This document shows, piece by piece, positions 15,214 to 22,615 of a stretch of DNA of 46,631 nt; position 1 is the stretch's first letter, and each line of letters opens with the position of its first letter. Origin of the DNA: a virus; IMG/VR virus record IMGVR_UViG_3300042924_004553, positions 1 through 46,631 of that record; one strand, 5' to 3'. The notes below the pieces were generated by a model that was given only the letters and a program-made list of their open reading frames with translations, searched no databases and had not been told where the DNA came from. A program made the translations under genes and the position numbers.

Positions 15214-15489
15214 AAATCAGTGGCTTCAGTTTCAATACTCAATAGAGCTTTCACCGCGACCGTCCTTTAATGGCCAACTCCCTACAGAGAGCAAAGTTCC
15301 GTTTGATCATGTAGGTTTTAAACAAGACTCTAGCGGTCTAATCTTGTTCAGGCCGGTGCCGCACCTCGGAGGACCTATCAACAGCCACGTAGCCATGGAT
15401 CCTGAACCCGGGCAGATCCTTGTTGCGCCTCCTATATACCCATTCACTGCACATGTATTATACAGTGTGCGCAGAAAAAAATCTAAGGT
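15214..15489 (-). ncRNA. Gene-free interval, candidate structured RNA
   Basis: No start-to-stop frame of useful length is seen here. The stretch is visibly richer in G+C than its surroundings. On the minus strand TATAAT (15462-15457) preceded at 18 bases by TTAGAT (15486-15481) gives a plausible promoter reading leftward. Downstream, several helices can form: GTTCAGG with CCTGAAC, AACAAGA with TCTTGTT around a small inner stem, CTCTC-TGTA-GGGAG (with a G-U pair favouring the minus strand), and GGTG-CGG-CACC. No U-tract terminator is seen, so it could be a standalone RNA or a long 5' leader of the gene at 15204. It is not a tRNA or recognisable tmRNA. The plus strand has an open frame to 15493 lacking any ordinary start codon. 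Confidence 0.4.
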
Positions 15490-15816
15490 TTAGGTAATTT
15501 GTGCAGGTGTGGTAATTCGATCACTGTAAACACATTGACCAAGACCTCGTATGGTGTTTGCCGACGCTTGAGGATTGCTTGCAAACATTTCACTGATGTG
15601 TTCTTCAGTGATACCTTCGTCGGCCAGAAACTGCCAGATTTCATAATGCAGTTCCCGGCGAGACTGAGCCACTAGTCTAAGATTATTGATATTTGGCAAC
15701 CAGTCAGATTCGGATCCACGAATACGATCCCATATTCGATTGCCTTCCAAGCGGGTTTGATCAGCCACATACTGTAGCCCATCGCGGTTCCACATCACAA
15801 CAAAATAGTGTTGCAT
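15490..15816 (-). CDS. Hypothetical phage protein
   Basis: A 108-residue protein beginning MQHYFVVMWNRDGLQYVAD, a start I associate with small conserved proteins of T4-like phages that lie beside replication genes. The second half is helical (SRRELHYEIWQFLADEGITEEHISEMF). ATG 15816 follows the ligase stop by a single base, so the 24 extra codons upstream (to 15840) are unlikely to be used. It is co-transcribed with DNA ligase. Function unknown. Confidence 0.7.
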   Translation of the reverse strand: MQHYFVVMWNRDGLQYVADQTRLEGNRIWDRIRGSESDWLPNINNLRLVAQSRRELHYEIWQFLADEGITEEHISEMFASNPQASANTIRGLGQCVYSDRITTPAQIT

Positions 15817-15817
15817 A

Positions 15818-17218
15818 CTACAACTTTTCTCCAGGTTCAAATCCTCGGAATCTCACAAAGCGTGGAAACCTTAGACTGTATGATCCGTCTTGGTTTTGCG
15901 TAACTGCATCAGCTTCGATTTCAACCACATGACCAAGCAGGTCCATTCTACGGGCGTAAAAACTATCCCTATCACTATCAGTAAAACCACTGCCAACACT
16001 AACGGAAATTCTACGTTCATTGTCTACTCCTTCACAAATAATAGCACCCAGTCTGCCTTGATTGCGACCTGTGCCTTCTTCAAAGCCCACAATGTTTAGA
16101 TCCAATGTGATTGTGGGTTTCCATTTCATCCAACCTGAATTACGATTACACTTGTAATGGGCTTCGGCGTCTTTGATCATGATGCCCTCGAAGCCTGTTT
16201 GTACAGCATGTTCTGCAAATCTACGCATGATGTCATGACCTTCACTGCTGTCAAGGTCAACTTCTAGTCCAGGCATAATACGCAAACAGTCTGTGTCTTG
16301 AAACTGATCTGTTAATTTGTCCAACTTTTGGATACGTTCATAAAGTGGCACATTCCATACACCATGCTCAAATCTATCCAAGGGTATAAAATCAAATATA
16401 TGATAGGTCATGCCTGTGGTATTGGCATCACTTTTTCTGTGTGCCTGTTTCATTAGACTTTGAAAACTTTCGCCCACAATCTCGCCGTCTAATACCATGT
16501 TGTATTTGCCGATTATTTCGCGAATGCTATCAAATTTTTCTATGATAGCATTTTCTATGTCAACAAAATTGTTAAACACCTTGCCATTGCGACTGTACAA
16601 CACAACTGAACCATTCATGTTTACTGACGCTAGAACTCGTACACCGTCAAGTTTGCATTCAAGACGCTTGCGACCTTTCAGCTTGTGAGGACTGCCCTCG
16701 CTGTCCTGTGCCAACTGACAAGTAAACACCGGTATACGCCATTCAGTTTTGCCAAGTACCTTGTTGAGTGTTTTTTCGCTGATACCACAGCGCAGGTCTT
16801 TGATCAATACTCTGCGACATACCATGTTCCATTCTTCACTGTCAAAGTCTTGCATGACTTTGTCAATGGCGTGTTTGGCAGCAAAGCCTGTGACCGATCT
16901 TGTGCGTAGAGCTTCGCAAAGTGCCCAGAACTTTGTCCAATCGTTTGGTCTGTCAGACAACGCCTGGCTTTCAGGAACCTTTTTTACGTGATATGTATAA
17001 TATGGATTGTATGCAAGATAGCAATTGAATAAAAAACACTGCGCATTATAGCTACCAAGCTTTGAGGCCATGAGAGCCTTTTCGATAACTCTTTCTTTGT
17101 GCAAGCGGCTATCGGAACTTTCTAGGTCTCTGATCCATTCTTCTGCCACTGCGATGCCTTGAAAATGTTCGCTTTCTATGTCTACTGTGTATTTACTATT
17201 TGAAAGAGTAAGACCCAT
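15818..17218 (-). CDS. ATP-dependent DNA ligase
   Basis: A 466-residue ligase of the T4 gp30 type. Adenylation motif I is ECKLDGVRV with the nucleophilic Lys; motif III VLDGEIVGE; motif IV FEGIMIKD; and motif V WMKWKP precede a C-terminal OB domain (LNIVGFEEGTGRNQGRLGAIICE). It seals nicks in double-stranded DNA during replication and repair. I chose ATG 17218 behind TTAGGAG rather than the longer frame to 17260, since the sigma70-type promoter at 17249-17277 would place the transcript start inside that extension. Shorter than E. coli LigA because it lacks its extra domains. Confidence 0.93.
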   Translation of the reverse strand: MGLTLSNSKYTVDIESEHFQGIAVAEEWIRDLESSDSRLHKERVIEKALMASKLGSYNAQCFLFNCYLAYNPYYTYHVKKVPESQALSDRPNDWTKFWALCEALRTRSVTGFAAKHAIDKVMQDFDSEEWNMVCRRVLIKDLRCGISEKTLNKVLGKTEWRIPVFTCQLAQDSEGSPHKLKGRKRLECKLDGVRVLASVNMNGSVVLYSRNGKVFNNFVDIENAIIEKFDSIREIIGKYNMVLDGEIVGESFQSLMKQAHRKSDANTTGMTYHIFDFIPLDRFEHGVWNVPLYERIQKLDKLTDQFQDTDCLRIMPGLEVDLDSSEGHDIMRRFAEHAVQTGFEGIMIKDAEAHYKCNRNSGWMKWKPTITLDLNIVGFEEGTGRNQGRLGAIICEGVDNERRISVSVGSGFTDSDRDSFYARRMDLLGHVVEIEADAVTQNQDGSYSLRFPRFVRFRGFEPGEKL

Positions 17219-17248
17219 GGTAACTCCTAATAAGAGCGATAGATGTAT

Positions 17249-17277
17249 AGTGTAACACAATAATGATTATTGGTCAA
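17249..17277 (-). promoter_or_regulatory. Sigma70-type promoter of DNA ligase
   Basis: TTGACC (17277-17272), a 17-base spacer and TACACT (17254-17249), with the start expected near 17242 and TTAGGAG before the ATG at 17218. It is in one of the few real intergenic gaps and looks like a host-polymerase early promoter driving ligase and downstream genes. Confidence 0.75.
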
Positions 17278-17294
17278 CCGCTGGTAAGTGTTAA

Positions 17295-18224
17295 CTAACC
17301 AACAACAATATTAGCAGCGGCCTGTGATTCTGTGTAGTTGGTTGGTCCCAGATTACCTGGGGCGGGCGGAGTTGCAGGTGTAGCAGGAATCTGTGCGTCT
17401 GCAACCAATCCACCATTGCCAAGAGATGCTAGGTTGCGACCTTCTCTTAGAGCTCCAACCACAGCCTGACCTCCTTGATTAGCAGTGTTGGCAATGGCAT
17501 TGATATATTCAGCTGGACCACCTGCTTCGGTCTGTACTCCATAGTCGTGCAAACTATCAGCAAAGGCCTGTACGCTTTGGAATTGATTACCAGTTAGATT
17601 GGCATAGTCAATTTGTGACTTTGAAAGATTAGTAACTTGATTTTTCACTGTGTTACAAATCAACAACCAATTGGAATTGATATTAGCAATGGCATTGGGA
17701 CTAGAAGAAACCAACCCTGAAATAATACTATTCGCGGATGAACACAGACTCACGATGGCCAGGTTTGCATTGGCATAGTTGCCTTGGCCTGGTCCAGTGG
17801 GTATAGAAATATTACCGGAGTTACCATAGGTACCATTCAGCACGTTGACCATTCTGGTATACGCAACTGTGAGCGTGGCCACATTGATGTTGGCCACATT
17901 GGACTGTACATTAATCAAGGGCTGCGTAATATTGTATCCACTTGCGCAGCCCAATACATCGCCTAGAGTTAATGTGCCATCAGGTCCTGTACCTGTGGCA
18001 ATATTAGCAGAGATATATGTTCTTACAGCAGGCGGCACTGCCTCGGTCAATGAATTGATTAGGTTCAGTCCTGCGTTTGTTTCCAATGCTGCCACTGTGT
18101 TTGCAAACTGTGGCATTGGAGTTTGCGCAATATTTTTAACCTGTTCTAAACTAGCCTGCATGGCTTTGTTAGCCAAGGCAATGTCTGGTGGTATGATAGT
18201 TTTCAAACGGTCATAACTGATCAT
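17295..18224 (-). CDS. Probable tail or baseplate structural protein
   Basis: A 309-residue protein of low complexity: rich in Asn, Ala, Thr, Ser and Gly, with many short beta/helix-prone repeats (QSNVANINVATLTVAY, SSPNAIANINSNW) and a Pro/Ala-rich C-terminal region (PATPATPPAPGN). Composition is typical of virion proteins. It overlaps the preceding structural gene by 4 bases and is downstream of PAAR, so it probably belongs to the tail tip or baseplate. A short match between its LGDVLGCASGYN and the neighbour's VLQVLGCTTPN suggests distant duplication. No enzymatic motif seen. Confidence 0.65.
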   Translation of the reverse strand: MISYDRLKTIIPPDIALANKAMQASLEQVKNIAQTPMPQFANTVAALETNAGLNLINSLTEAVPPAVRTYISANIATGTGPDGTLTLGDVLGCASGYNITQPLINVQSNVANINVATLTVAYTRMVNVLNGTYGNSGNISIPTGPGQGNYANANLAIVSLCSSANSIISGLVSSSPNAIANINSNWLLICNTVKNQVTNLSKSQIDYANLTGNQFQSVQAFADSLHDYGVQTEAGGPAEYINAIANTANQGGQAVVGALREGRNLASLGNGGLVADAQIPATPATPPAPGNLGPTNYTESQAAANIVVG

Positions 18225-19207
18225 ACTGTGGGCACTTCCTTGATATAGTAGTCAGGTAATTGTTGTATCAAATTGCTGTTCACAGTGCCTTGACTATCTA
18301 GATAGATTCCACGCACTCCTTGTTTGGTAGTGGTAGTCATGGTTCTAAAACTGTTTGGAAAGATCTTGACTGGATTCAAAAGATCAGCCATGGTCAAGAT
18401 GTTGGGCGTGGTACAGCCCAACACCTGCAACACCAACTCAAGATCTGCTCCTGTGATTTTGCTCATGGCTTGATAGGCCAAACGCTGCAAACTATCTGCC
18501 ATTTCATATTCATTGTCAGTCAAAGAACTTACCACTGAACTGGGTATGCCTTCATTGACAAGAGCTGTGGATACCTGTGGTAACACTCCCTGCGCAAAAA
18601 GATTCTTTAACAATTGTGCAGGAGTACCAAGTTCGCCTAATGCTGCCAGATCAATCACACGACCCAGGCGTTGTAGATCTCGCGCAAAAGCAGGCAAGGC
18701 CTGATTGACTTTGCTGATATCACCTGTGGTCAAACTGTCCATGCCACTAAAAGTGGGGCCAAGGAATGTAGCACTGTTTTTGGAAACGTTGATGGTTTGA
18801 TTGGTACCTGCCACATAACCAGTGGCACTACTAAACGCTTGACAGAACTTACTGAGATCAGTTTGATTGATCACAAGACTGGCCTGAGTAGCCACTAAGC
18901 CAGTAACGCCGGGCGCAACTCTTAAATTACCTGTGATGCCGGTTATGTTTGCTGGAAAGGATTCACCAAGAGCAGGACAGGTAACACTACCAATCGTGGT
19001 CATGGTGTTAATAGTGGTGTTGCTTAGAACAGTGACATTTGAATTGGCATTGGCAATATTGGCTCCCAATATCACAGCCTGTTTCCAACTGCTAACCCAG
19101 GCCTGCGAATTCCAACTGCTCAGCGAATTGGTCAATGCAGGACTCACAGTGAGTGCTGTGTTTTGATTGATACCAGCTAGAGCTATGAGTTGTAATGGCG
19201 TGGTCAT
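18221..19207 (-). CDS. Probable tail or baseplate structural protein
   Basis: A 328-residue protein beginning MTTPLQLIALAGINQNTALTV, with a Ser/Thr/Asn-rich first half and a more helical second half (FARDLQRLGRVIDLAALGELG, QRLAYQAMSKITGADLELVLQ). It starts 2 bases after the PAAR gene and overlaps the next structural gene by 4, a tight group PAAR-this-17295. Proteins next to PAAR in T4-like phages are commonly part of the spike complex or baseplate; the assignment here rests on context and composition. Confidence 0.65.
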   Translation of the reverse strand: MTTPLQLIALAGINQNTALTVSPALTNSLSSWNSQAWVSSWKQAVILGANIANANSNVTVLSNTTINTMTTIGSVTCPALGESFPANITGITGNLRVAPGVTGLVATQASLVINQTDLSKFCQAFSSATGYVAGTNQTINVSKNSATFLGPTFSGMDSLTTGDISKVNQALPAFARDLQRLGRVIDLAALGELGTPAQLLKNLFAQGVLPQVSTALVNEGIPSSVVSSLTDNEYEMADSLQRLAYQAMSKITGADLELVLQVLGCTTPNILTMADLLNPVKIFPNSFRTMTTTTKQGVRGIYLDSQGTVNSNLIQQLPDYYIKEVPTV

Positions 19208-19209
19208 GG

Positions 19210-19500
19210 TTAAGCGGCAAACACGTTGGGGCTACCTTGAGCAATAGACGTACAACTACTGTACTTGTCTCCTACTCTTGCAATGGGCCTGCCATTTACA
19301 AACACACTGCCGCTACCACCAGAGATTGGTTGCTGACAAAAAGGACAGCTCTTGCCCCCGGGTTTCACATGCGGAGTGTTTCTATCTCCGCGACGAGCTA
19401 CACCTTTGCCATTGGCAAAAACATCGCCAGATGCGCCTTGCACATTGTGACCTGAGCAGTGCGGTACATCTGCGTCACCCTTTCTGGCTACTGCGGGCAT
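19210..19500 (-). CDS. PAAR-domain tail spike tip protein
   Basis: A 96-residue PAAR protein, which forms the sharp metal-bound cone at the end of the central tail spike. Motifs: MPAVARKGDADVPHCSGHN, GDVFANGKGVARRGDR, then a second half with CPFCQQPISGGSGSVFVNGRPIARVGDKYSS. The repeated VFxNG-x-x-x-ARxGD pattern and the His/Cys residues that hold the iron or zinc are clear. It overlaps the small gene upstream by 26 bases. This fixes the neighbourhood as tail tip. Confidence 0.92.
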   Translation of the reverse strand: MPAVARKGDADVPHCSGHNVQGASGDVFANGKGVARRGDRNTPHVKPGGKSCPFCQQPISGGSGSVFVNGRPIARVGDKYSSCTSIAQGSPNVFAA

Positions 19501-19687
19501 GTTCTATCCTCATGAGTTCTTGCAGCCTATCATTCCAGCTGTCTATTTCTTCGTGCTGTGCGTCAGTGTGTGGTCCAGGAGGTATCTCAGGACGAAACTC
19601 TATCACATGGTCAAAGTCACGCGGTATTAGATCATATTCATGATAAGTTTCAAGCTTACCATTACGCATAACAACAAACTTGTGCAT
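19475..19687 (-). CDS. Hypothetical protein
   Basis: A 70-residue acidic protein beginning MHKFVVMRNGKLETYHEYDLIP and containing RPEIPPGPHTDAQHEEIDSWNDRL. It starts in a one-base TAATG overlap with the Sm-like gene and runs 26 bases into PAAR. Small proteins with this beginning sit at the same place in other T4-like phages as far as I recall; function unknown. Confidence 0.65.
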   Translation of the reverse strand: MHKFVVMRNGKLETYHEYDLIPRDFDHVIEFRPEIPPGPHTDAQHEEIDSWNDRLQELMRIEHARSSQKG

Positions 19688-19986
19688 TATCCCATTAGGA
19701 TTTTGTTGCGTACTGGGGCTATACCAGTTGTGACTTCAACATAGCGATCTCTAACTTCATCTAACACCGAAGCTAATATGCTTATGTTGCTAGTATTTAT
19801 TGTGATAGAATTCTGTGGATTTGCTGTGAAAAGACTGGGCATGAGCTGTAGCCCTTGCTGCATGGGTATAACTGTGAGTGGATGATGAACTTCAATACTG
19901 TTGTCGTTCTGAGCAACTACCTTGGCTACTAGTTCGTCACCGTTGCTGAGTTTGATACAGTAAATTTCATTGATTTCTATTTGCAT
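19687..19986 (-). CDS. Sm/Hfq-like small protein
   Basis: A 99-residue protein from the ATG at 19986 (MQIEINEIYCIKLSNGDELVAKVV). The KLSNGDELVAKVV-x(5)-SIEVHHPLTV arrangement resembles an Sm fold: a short helix-strand with G-D/E-x-h-x-G/A-x-V followed by a beta turn. Bacterial Hfq and phage Sm-like proteins bind RNA or act as virion components; it lacks Hfq's own signature, so I keep the name loose. An ATG at 20034 would overlap glutaredoxin by 68 bases and is less likely. Confidence 0.55.
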   Translation of the reverse strand: MQIEINEIYCIKLSNGDELVAKVVAQNDNSIEVHHPLTVIPMQQGLQLMPSLFTANPQNSITINTSNISILASVLDEVRDRYVEVTTGIAPVRNKILMG

Positions 19987-20206
19987 TTGATAGCCTTTGT
20001 CTGAGTTCGGTGAATCCACCGATGTGTTCTTCATCTAAAAAAATCTGCGGGACTGTGCGTGCAGCAGGCACACTCTCCAACAGTTGTTCACGACTCCAGC
20101 CGTGACCAATGCGTCTTTCTTCAAATTCTATTCCACGTTGTTCTAACAACGCCTTGGCTTGATCGCAAAAAGCACAATTGTCTTTGCTCCATACTATGGC
20201 TTTCAT
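19967..20206 (-). CDS. Glutaredoxin
   Basis: A 79-residue glutaredoxin with redox motif CAFC (residues 11-14), cis-Pro in TVPQIFLDEEHIGGFTEL, and the GG that binds glutathione. It would recycle the disulphide of ribonucleotide reductase, and its position just after NrdB supports this. Phage T4 encodes a functionally similar protein (NrdC). Ribosome-binding site AGGAA. The short form (79 versus about 85) is normal for phage glutaredoxins. Confidence 0.92.
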   Translation of the reverse strand: MKAIVWSKDNCAFCDQAKALLEQRGIEFEERRIGHGWSREQLLESVPAARTVPQIFLDEEHIGGFTELRQRLSNANRNQ

Positions 20207-20228
20207 TTCCTATTCCTGTTATTGTAAA

Positions 20229-21329
20229 TTAGAGTTGTGGCAACTCGTCGTAACTGATATCGTCGCTCATAACGCCGATAACATAATTAGTTGATTCATT
20301 CTCCTGGAGTGCAGTTTGTTTCTTGTGAGTATCAACATGCTTGTTGAACCAGGGAATCGGTGTGCTTCGTGGGGCAGAGTGTTGGTACTTGATACCAATT
20401 TCTTTGAGAGCATTGACCGCGGTCCAATCAACAAAGTCCTTTAGAATTGTGGCATTGAGGCCAATCACAGGACCTTTTTGGAACAAATAGTCTGCCCACT
20501 CTTTTTCTTCGCGAATAACATCTGCATACAGACCATAGACTTCATTGGCCTTTTCCTCTTTGGCGCGAGCGAATCTTGGATCTTCTTTCACAACTTGATT
20601 GATCATCCAGGCTGTCCAATCTCTGTGTAAAATTTCGTCTTGTAGAATAAGGCTGATAATGTTGCCGTTGCCAATAAAGATCTTGTTCTCTACCATGGCC
20701 AAACTTGTGGCGAATGAAACCATGAAGCGGAACGCTTCCAGAGCATAGCTGGCATTTAGTGCCATCCAAATAGCATCAATGTGCTCTGCTTCAGTGACAT
20801 TCTCATTTAACTCTTTTTGACAGTTAAGTCTATGCAATTCATCATAATACTTGCCTACACTCGAAGCCATGTCCACAATTTCCTTAGTATCATGAATGGT
20901 GTTGAACACTTCCTTGGGCACGTTGTAGATATTGCGTATGATGTGACTGTAGCTGCGACTATGAATATTTGTTTCAAAGAAGGTCCAGTTGTAGACCAGA
21001 CTTTCAAGTTCTGGTATACCAATCACAGGCGTAAAAATCTGACTAGGGCCTCGTCCTTGTAGACTATCCAGTGCAGTTTGCCGCAACAGATTACTGGTAA
21101 AGATGTGTCGCACAGTATCAGAAGATTCCTTGAAGTCCTGTGCGTCTTTGCTGAGATTAACTTCCTCTGGTACCCAGAAGAAACCTCGTGCTTCCTGTTC
21201 AAATTTGACCAGTTTGTTGTATTTGACTTCTTCAAAACGTTGAATGGTCACAGGCCCAGCTGGATCCAAAAACATCTTTCTGGTAAGATAGTCTGTACGT
21301 GCTGCAAGATTATATTGTTGTCGACTCAT
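20229..21329 (-). CDS. nrdB: Ribonucleotide reductase class Ia, beta subunit
   Basis: A 366-residue NrdB holding the di-iron tyrosyl radical centre that generates deoxynucleotides with NrdA. Key features: ALDSLQGR (Asp ligand), the Glu in ESLVYNWTFFETNIHSRSYSHIIRNIY with the radical Tyr (SRSYSH) and His ligand, then the second helix pair with EAFRFMVSF and EILHRDWTAW. The C-terminal tail (YDELPQL) should dock in NrdA. One-base overlap with isocitrate lyase (TAATG). Order nrdA-aceA-nrdB-grx is unusual only for the enzyme between. Confidence 0.95.
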   Translation of the reverse strand: MSRQQYNLAARTDYLTRKMFLDPAGPVTIQRFEEVKYNKLVKFEQEARGFFWVPEEVNLSKDAQDFKESSDTVRHIFTSNLLRQTALDSLQGRGPSQIFTPVIGIPELESLVYNWTFFETNIHSRSYSHIIRNIYNVPKEVFNTIHDTKEIVDMASSVGKYYDELHRLNCQKELNENVTEAEHIDAIWMALNASYALEAFRFMVSFATSLAMVENKIFIGNGNIISLILQDEILHRDWTAWMINQVVKEDPRFARAKEEKANEVYGLYADVIREEKEWADYLFQKGPVIGLNATILKDFVDWTAVNALKEIGIKYQHSAPRSTPIPWFNKHVDTHKKQTALQENESTNYVIGVMSDDISYDELPQL

Positions 21330-22603
21330 TAGTGAAATTGTTCCTCTTCGGTAGAACCCTTTAGTGCTTGGGTGGCTGCGTCTGCTTCAATGGTTGTAGT
21401 GACTCGATCAAAGTATCCGGTTCCCACTTCTCTTTGATGCTTGACCGCTTCAAATCCTCTAGTGGAGGCTGCGAATTCTCTTTCTTGAAGATCCACAAAA
21501 GCAGGCATACCATGCCGCTTATACCCATGAGCCAGATCAAACATACCATAATTGAGGGCATGAAAGCCAGCAAGGGTGATAAATTGGAAGCGGTAACCCA
21601 TGGCTCCAAGCTCTCGTTGAAATTTTTGTATAGTTGCATCGTCTAGGTTCCTCTTCCAATTAAAACTTGGCGAACAGTTGTATGCCAACATTTTGTTGGG
21701 AAACTTTTGATGAATTCCTTCAGCAAATCGTCTTGCAAAGTCAAGATCAGGTGTGCCTGTCTCGCACCAGATTAGGTCTGCATATGGTGCATAGGCCAAT
21801 CCTCTTGACAGTGCTTGATCAAAACCGTTGCGGGTGTAATAAAACCCTTCCGCAGTACGTTCACCAGTAACAAAAGGCTGATCGTTGGGATCAATATCGC
21901 TGGTAAGAAGATTACCTGCTTCGGCATCAGTGCGAGCCAGCAGGACAGTAGGGACGCCCATGACATCAGCTGCCAGACGTGCTGCCTGTAATTTGTTGAT
22001 GGCTTCTCTAGTGGGTACAAGAACTTTTCCTCCCATGTGTCCGCACTTCTTGGCCGATGCCAACTGATCTTCAAAATGCACACCAGCTGCACCTGCTTCA
22101 ATCATGCCTTTCATGAGTTCAAAGGCATTGAGCACTCCGCCAAAACCGGCTTCGGCATCTGCTACAATAGGAGCAAAGAAATCAGTGTCACCACTCTTTT
22201 CCATCCATTGTATTTGATCAGCTCTAGTAAAAACATTGTTGATTCGTTTGACCACTGCTGGTACACTGTCCGCAGGATAAAGACTTTGATCTGGATACAT
22301 GGCACCTGCTAGATTAGCATCTGCTGCTACTTGCCAACCCGACAGATAAATTGCCTGTAAACCAGCCTTGACCTGTTGTAAGGCCTGCATGCCAGTCAAG
22401 GCTCCCAGTGCGTTGATATAGGCCTGGTCGTGCAAGCGTTGCCATAGCTTTTCTGCGCCGCGTTGTGCTAGGCTGTGTGTTACTGGGTCACTGCCCTGCA
22501 GATCAACTACCTGTTCAGCAGTATAGTTTCTCTTAATGCCAGTCCATCGTGGATCCTCTGTCCACTGTTTTTGAAGTGCGCGAATTTTCTGTTCCCGTGT
22601 CAT
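21329..22603 (-). CDS. aceA: Isocitrate lyase
   Basis: A complete 424-residue isocitrate lyase: cleaves isocitrate to glyoxylate and succinate (glyoxylate shunt). The active-site signature is [14 protein letters not shown] with Cys187 as catalytic residue; the Mg-binding DAEAGFGG (149-156), substrate loop NCSPSFNW (309-316), [10 protein letters not shown] (88-96) and TLAGFHALN are all present, so the enzyme looks active. From memory it is most like betaproteobacterial forms and includes the familiar end [10 protein letters not shown]. Ribosome-binding site AAGGA. It sits 12 bases after nrdA and overlaps nrdB by one base, an unusual place for a central-metabolism gene, and suggests transfer from a host. 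Codon use does not stand out from its neighbours. Confidence 0.95.
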   Translation of the reverse strand: MTREQKIRALQKQWTEDPRWTGIKRNYTAEQVVDLQGSDPVTHSLAQRGAEKLWQRLHDQAYINALGALTGMQALQQVKAGLQAIYLSGWQVAADANLAGAMYPDQSLYPADSVPAVVKRINNVFTRADQIQWMEKSGDTDFFAPIVADAEAGFGGVLNAFELMKGMIEAGAAGVHFEDQLASAKKCGHMGGKVLVPTREAINKLQAARLAADVMGVPTVLLARTDAEAGNLLTSDIDPNDQPFVTGERTAEGFYYTRNGFDQALSRGLAYAPYADLIWCETGTPDLDFARRFAEGIHQKFPNKMLAYNCSPSFNWKRNLDDATIQKFQRELGAMGYRFQFITLAGFHALNYGMFDLAHGYKRHGMPAFVDLQEREFAASTRGFEAVKHQREVGTGYFDRVTTTIEADAATQALKGSTEEEQFH

Positions 22604-22615
22604 GATTGTCCTTGA

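Noticed and set aside
15152-15493. Plus-strand open frame of about 113 codons across the unassigned stretch
   Set aside because: It ends in a natural-looking 4-base convergent overlap but has no ATG, GTG or TTG start and a codon use unlike its neighbours. Recorded as a finding, not as a CDS.
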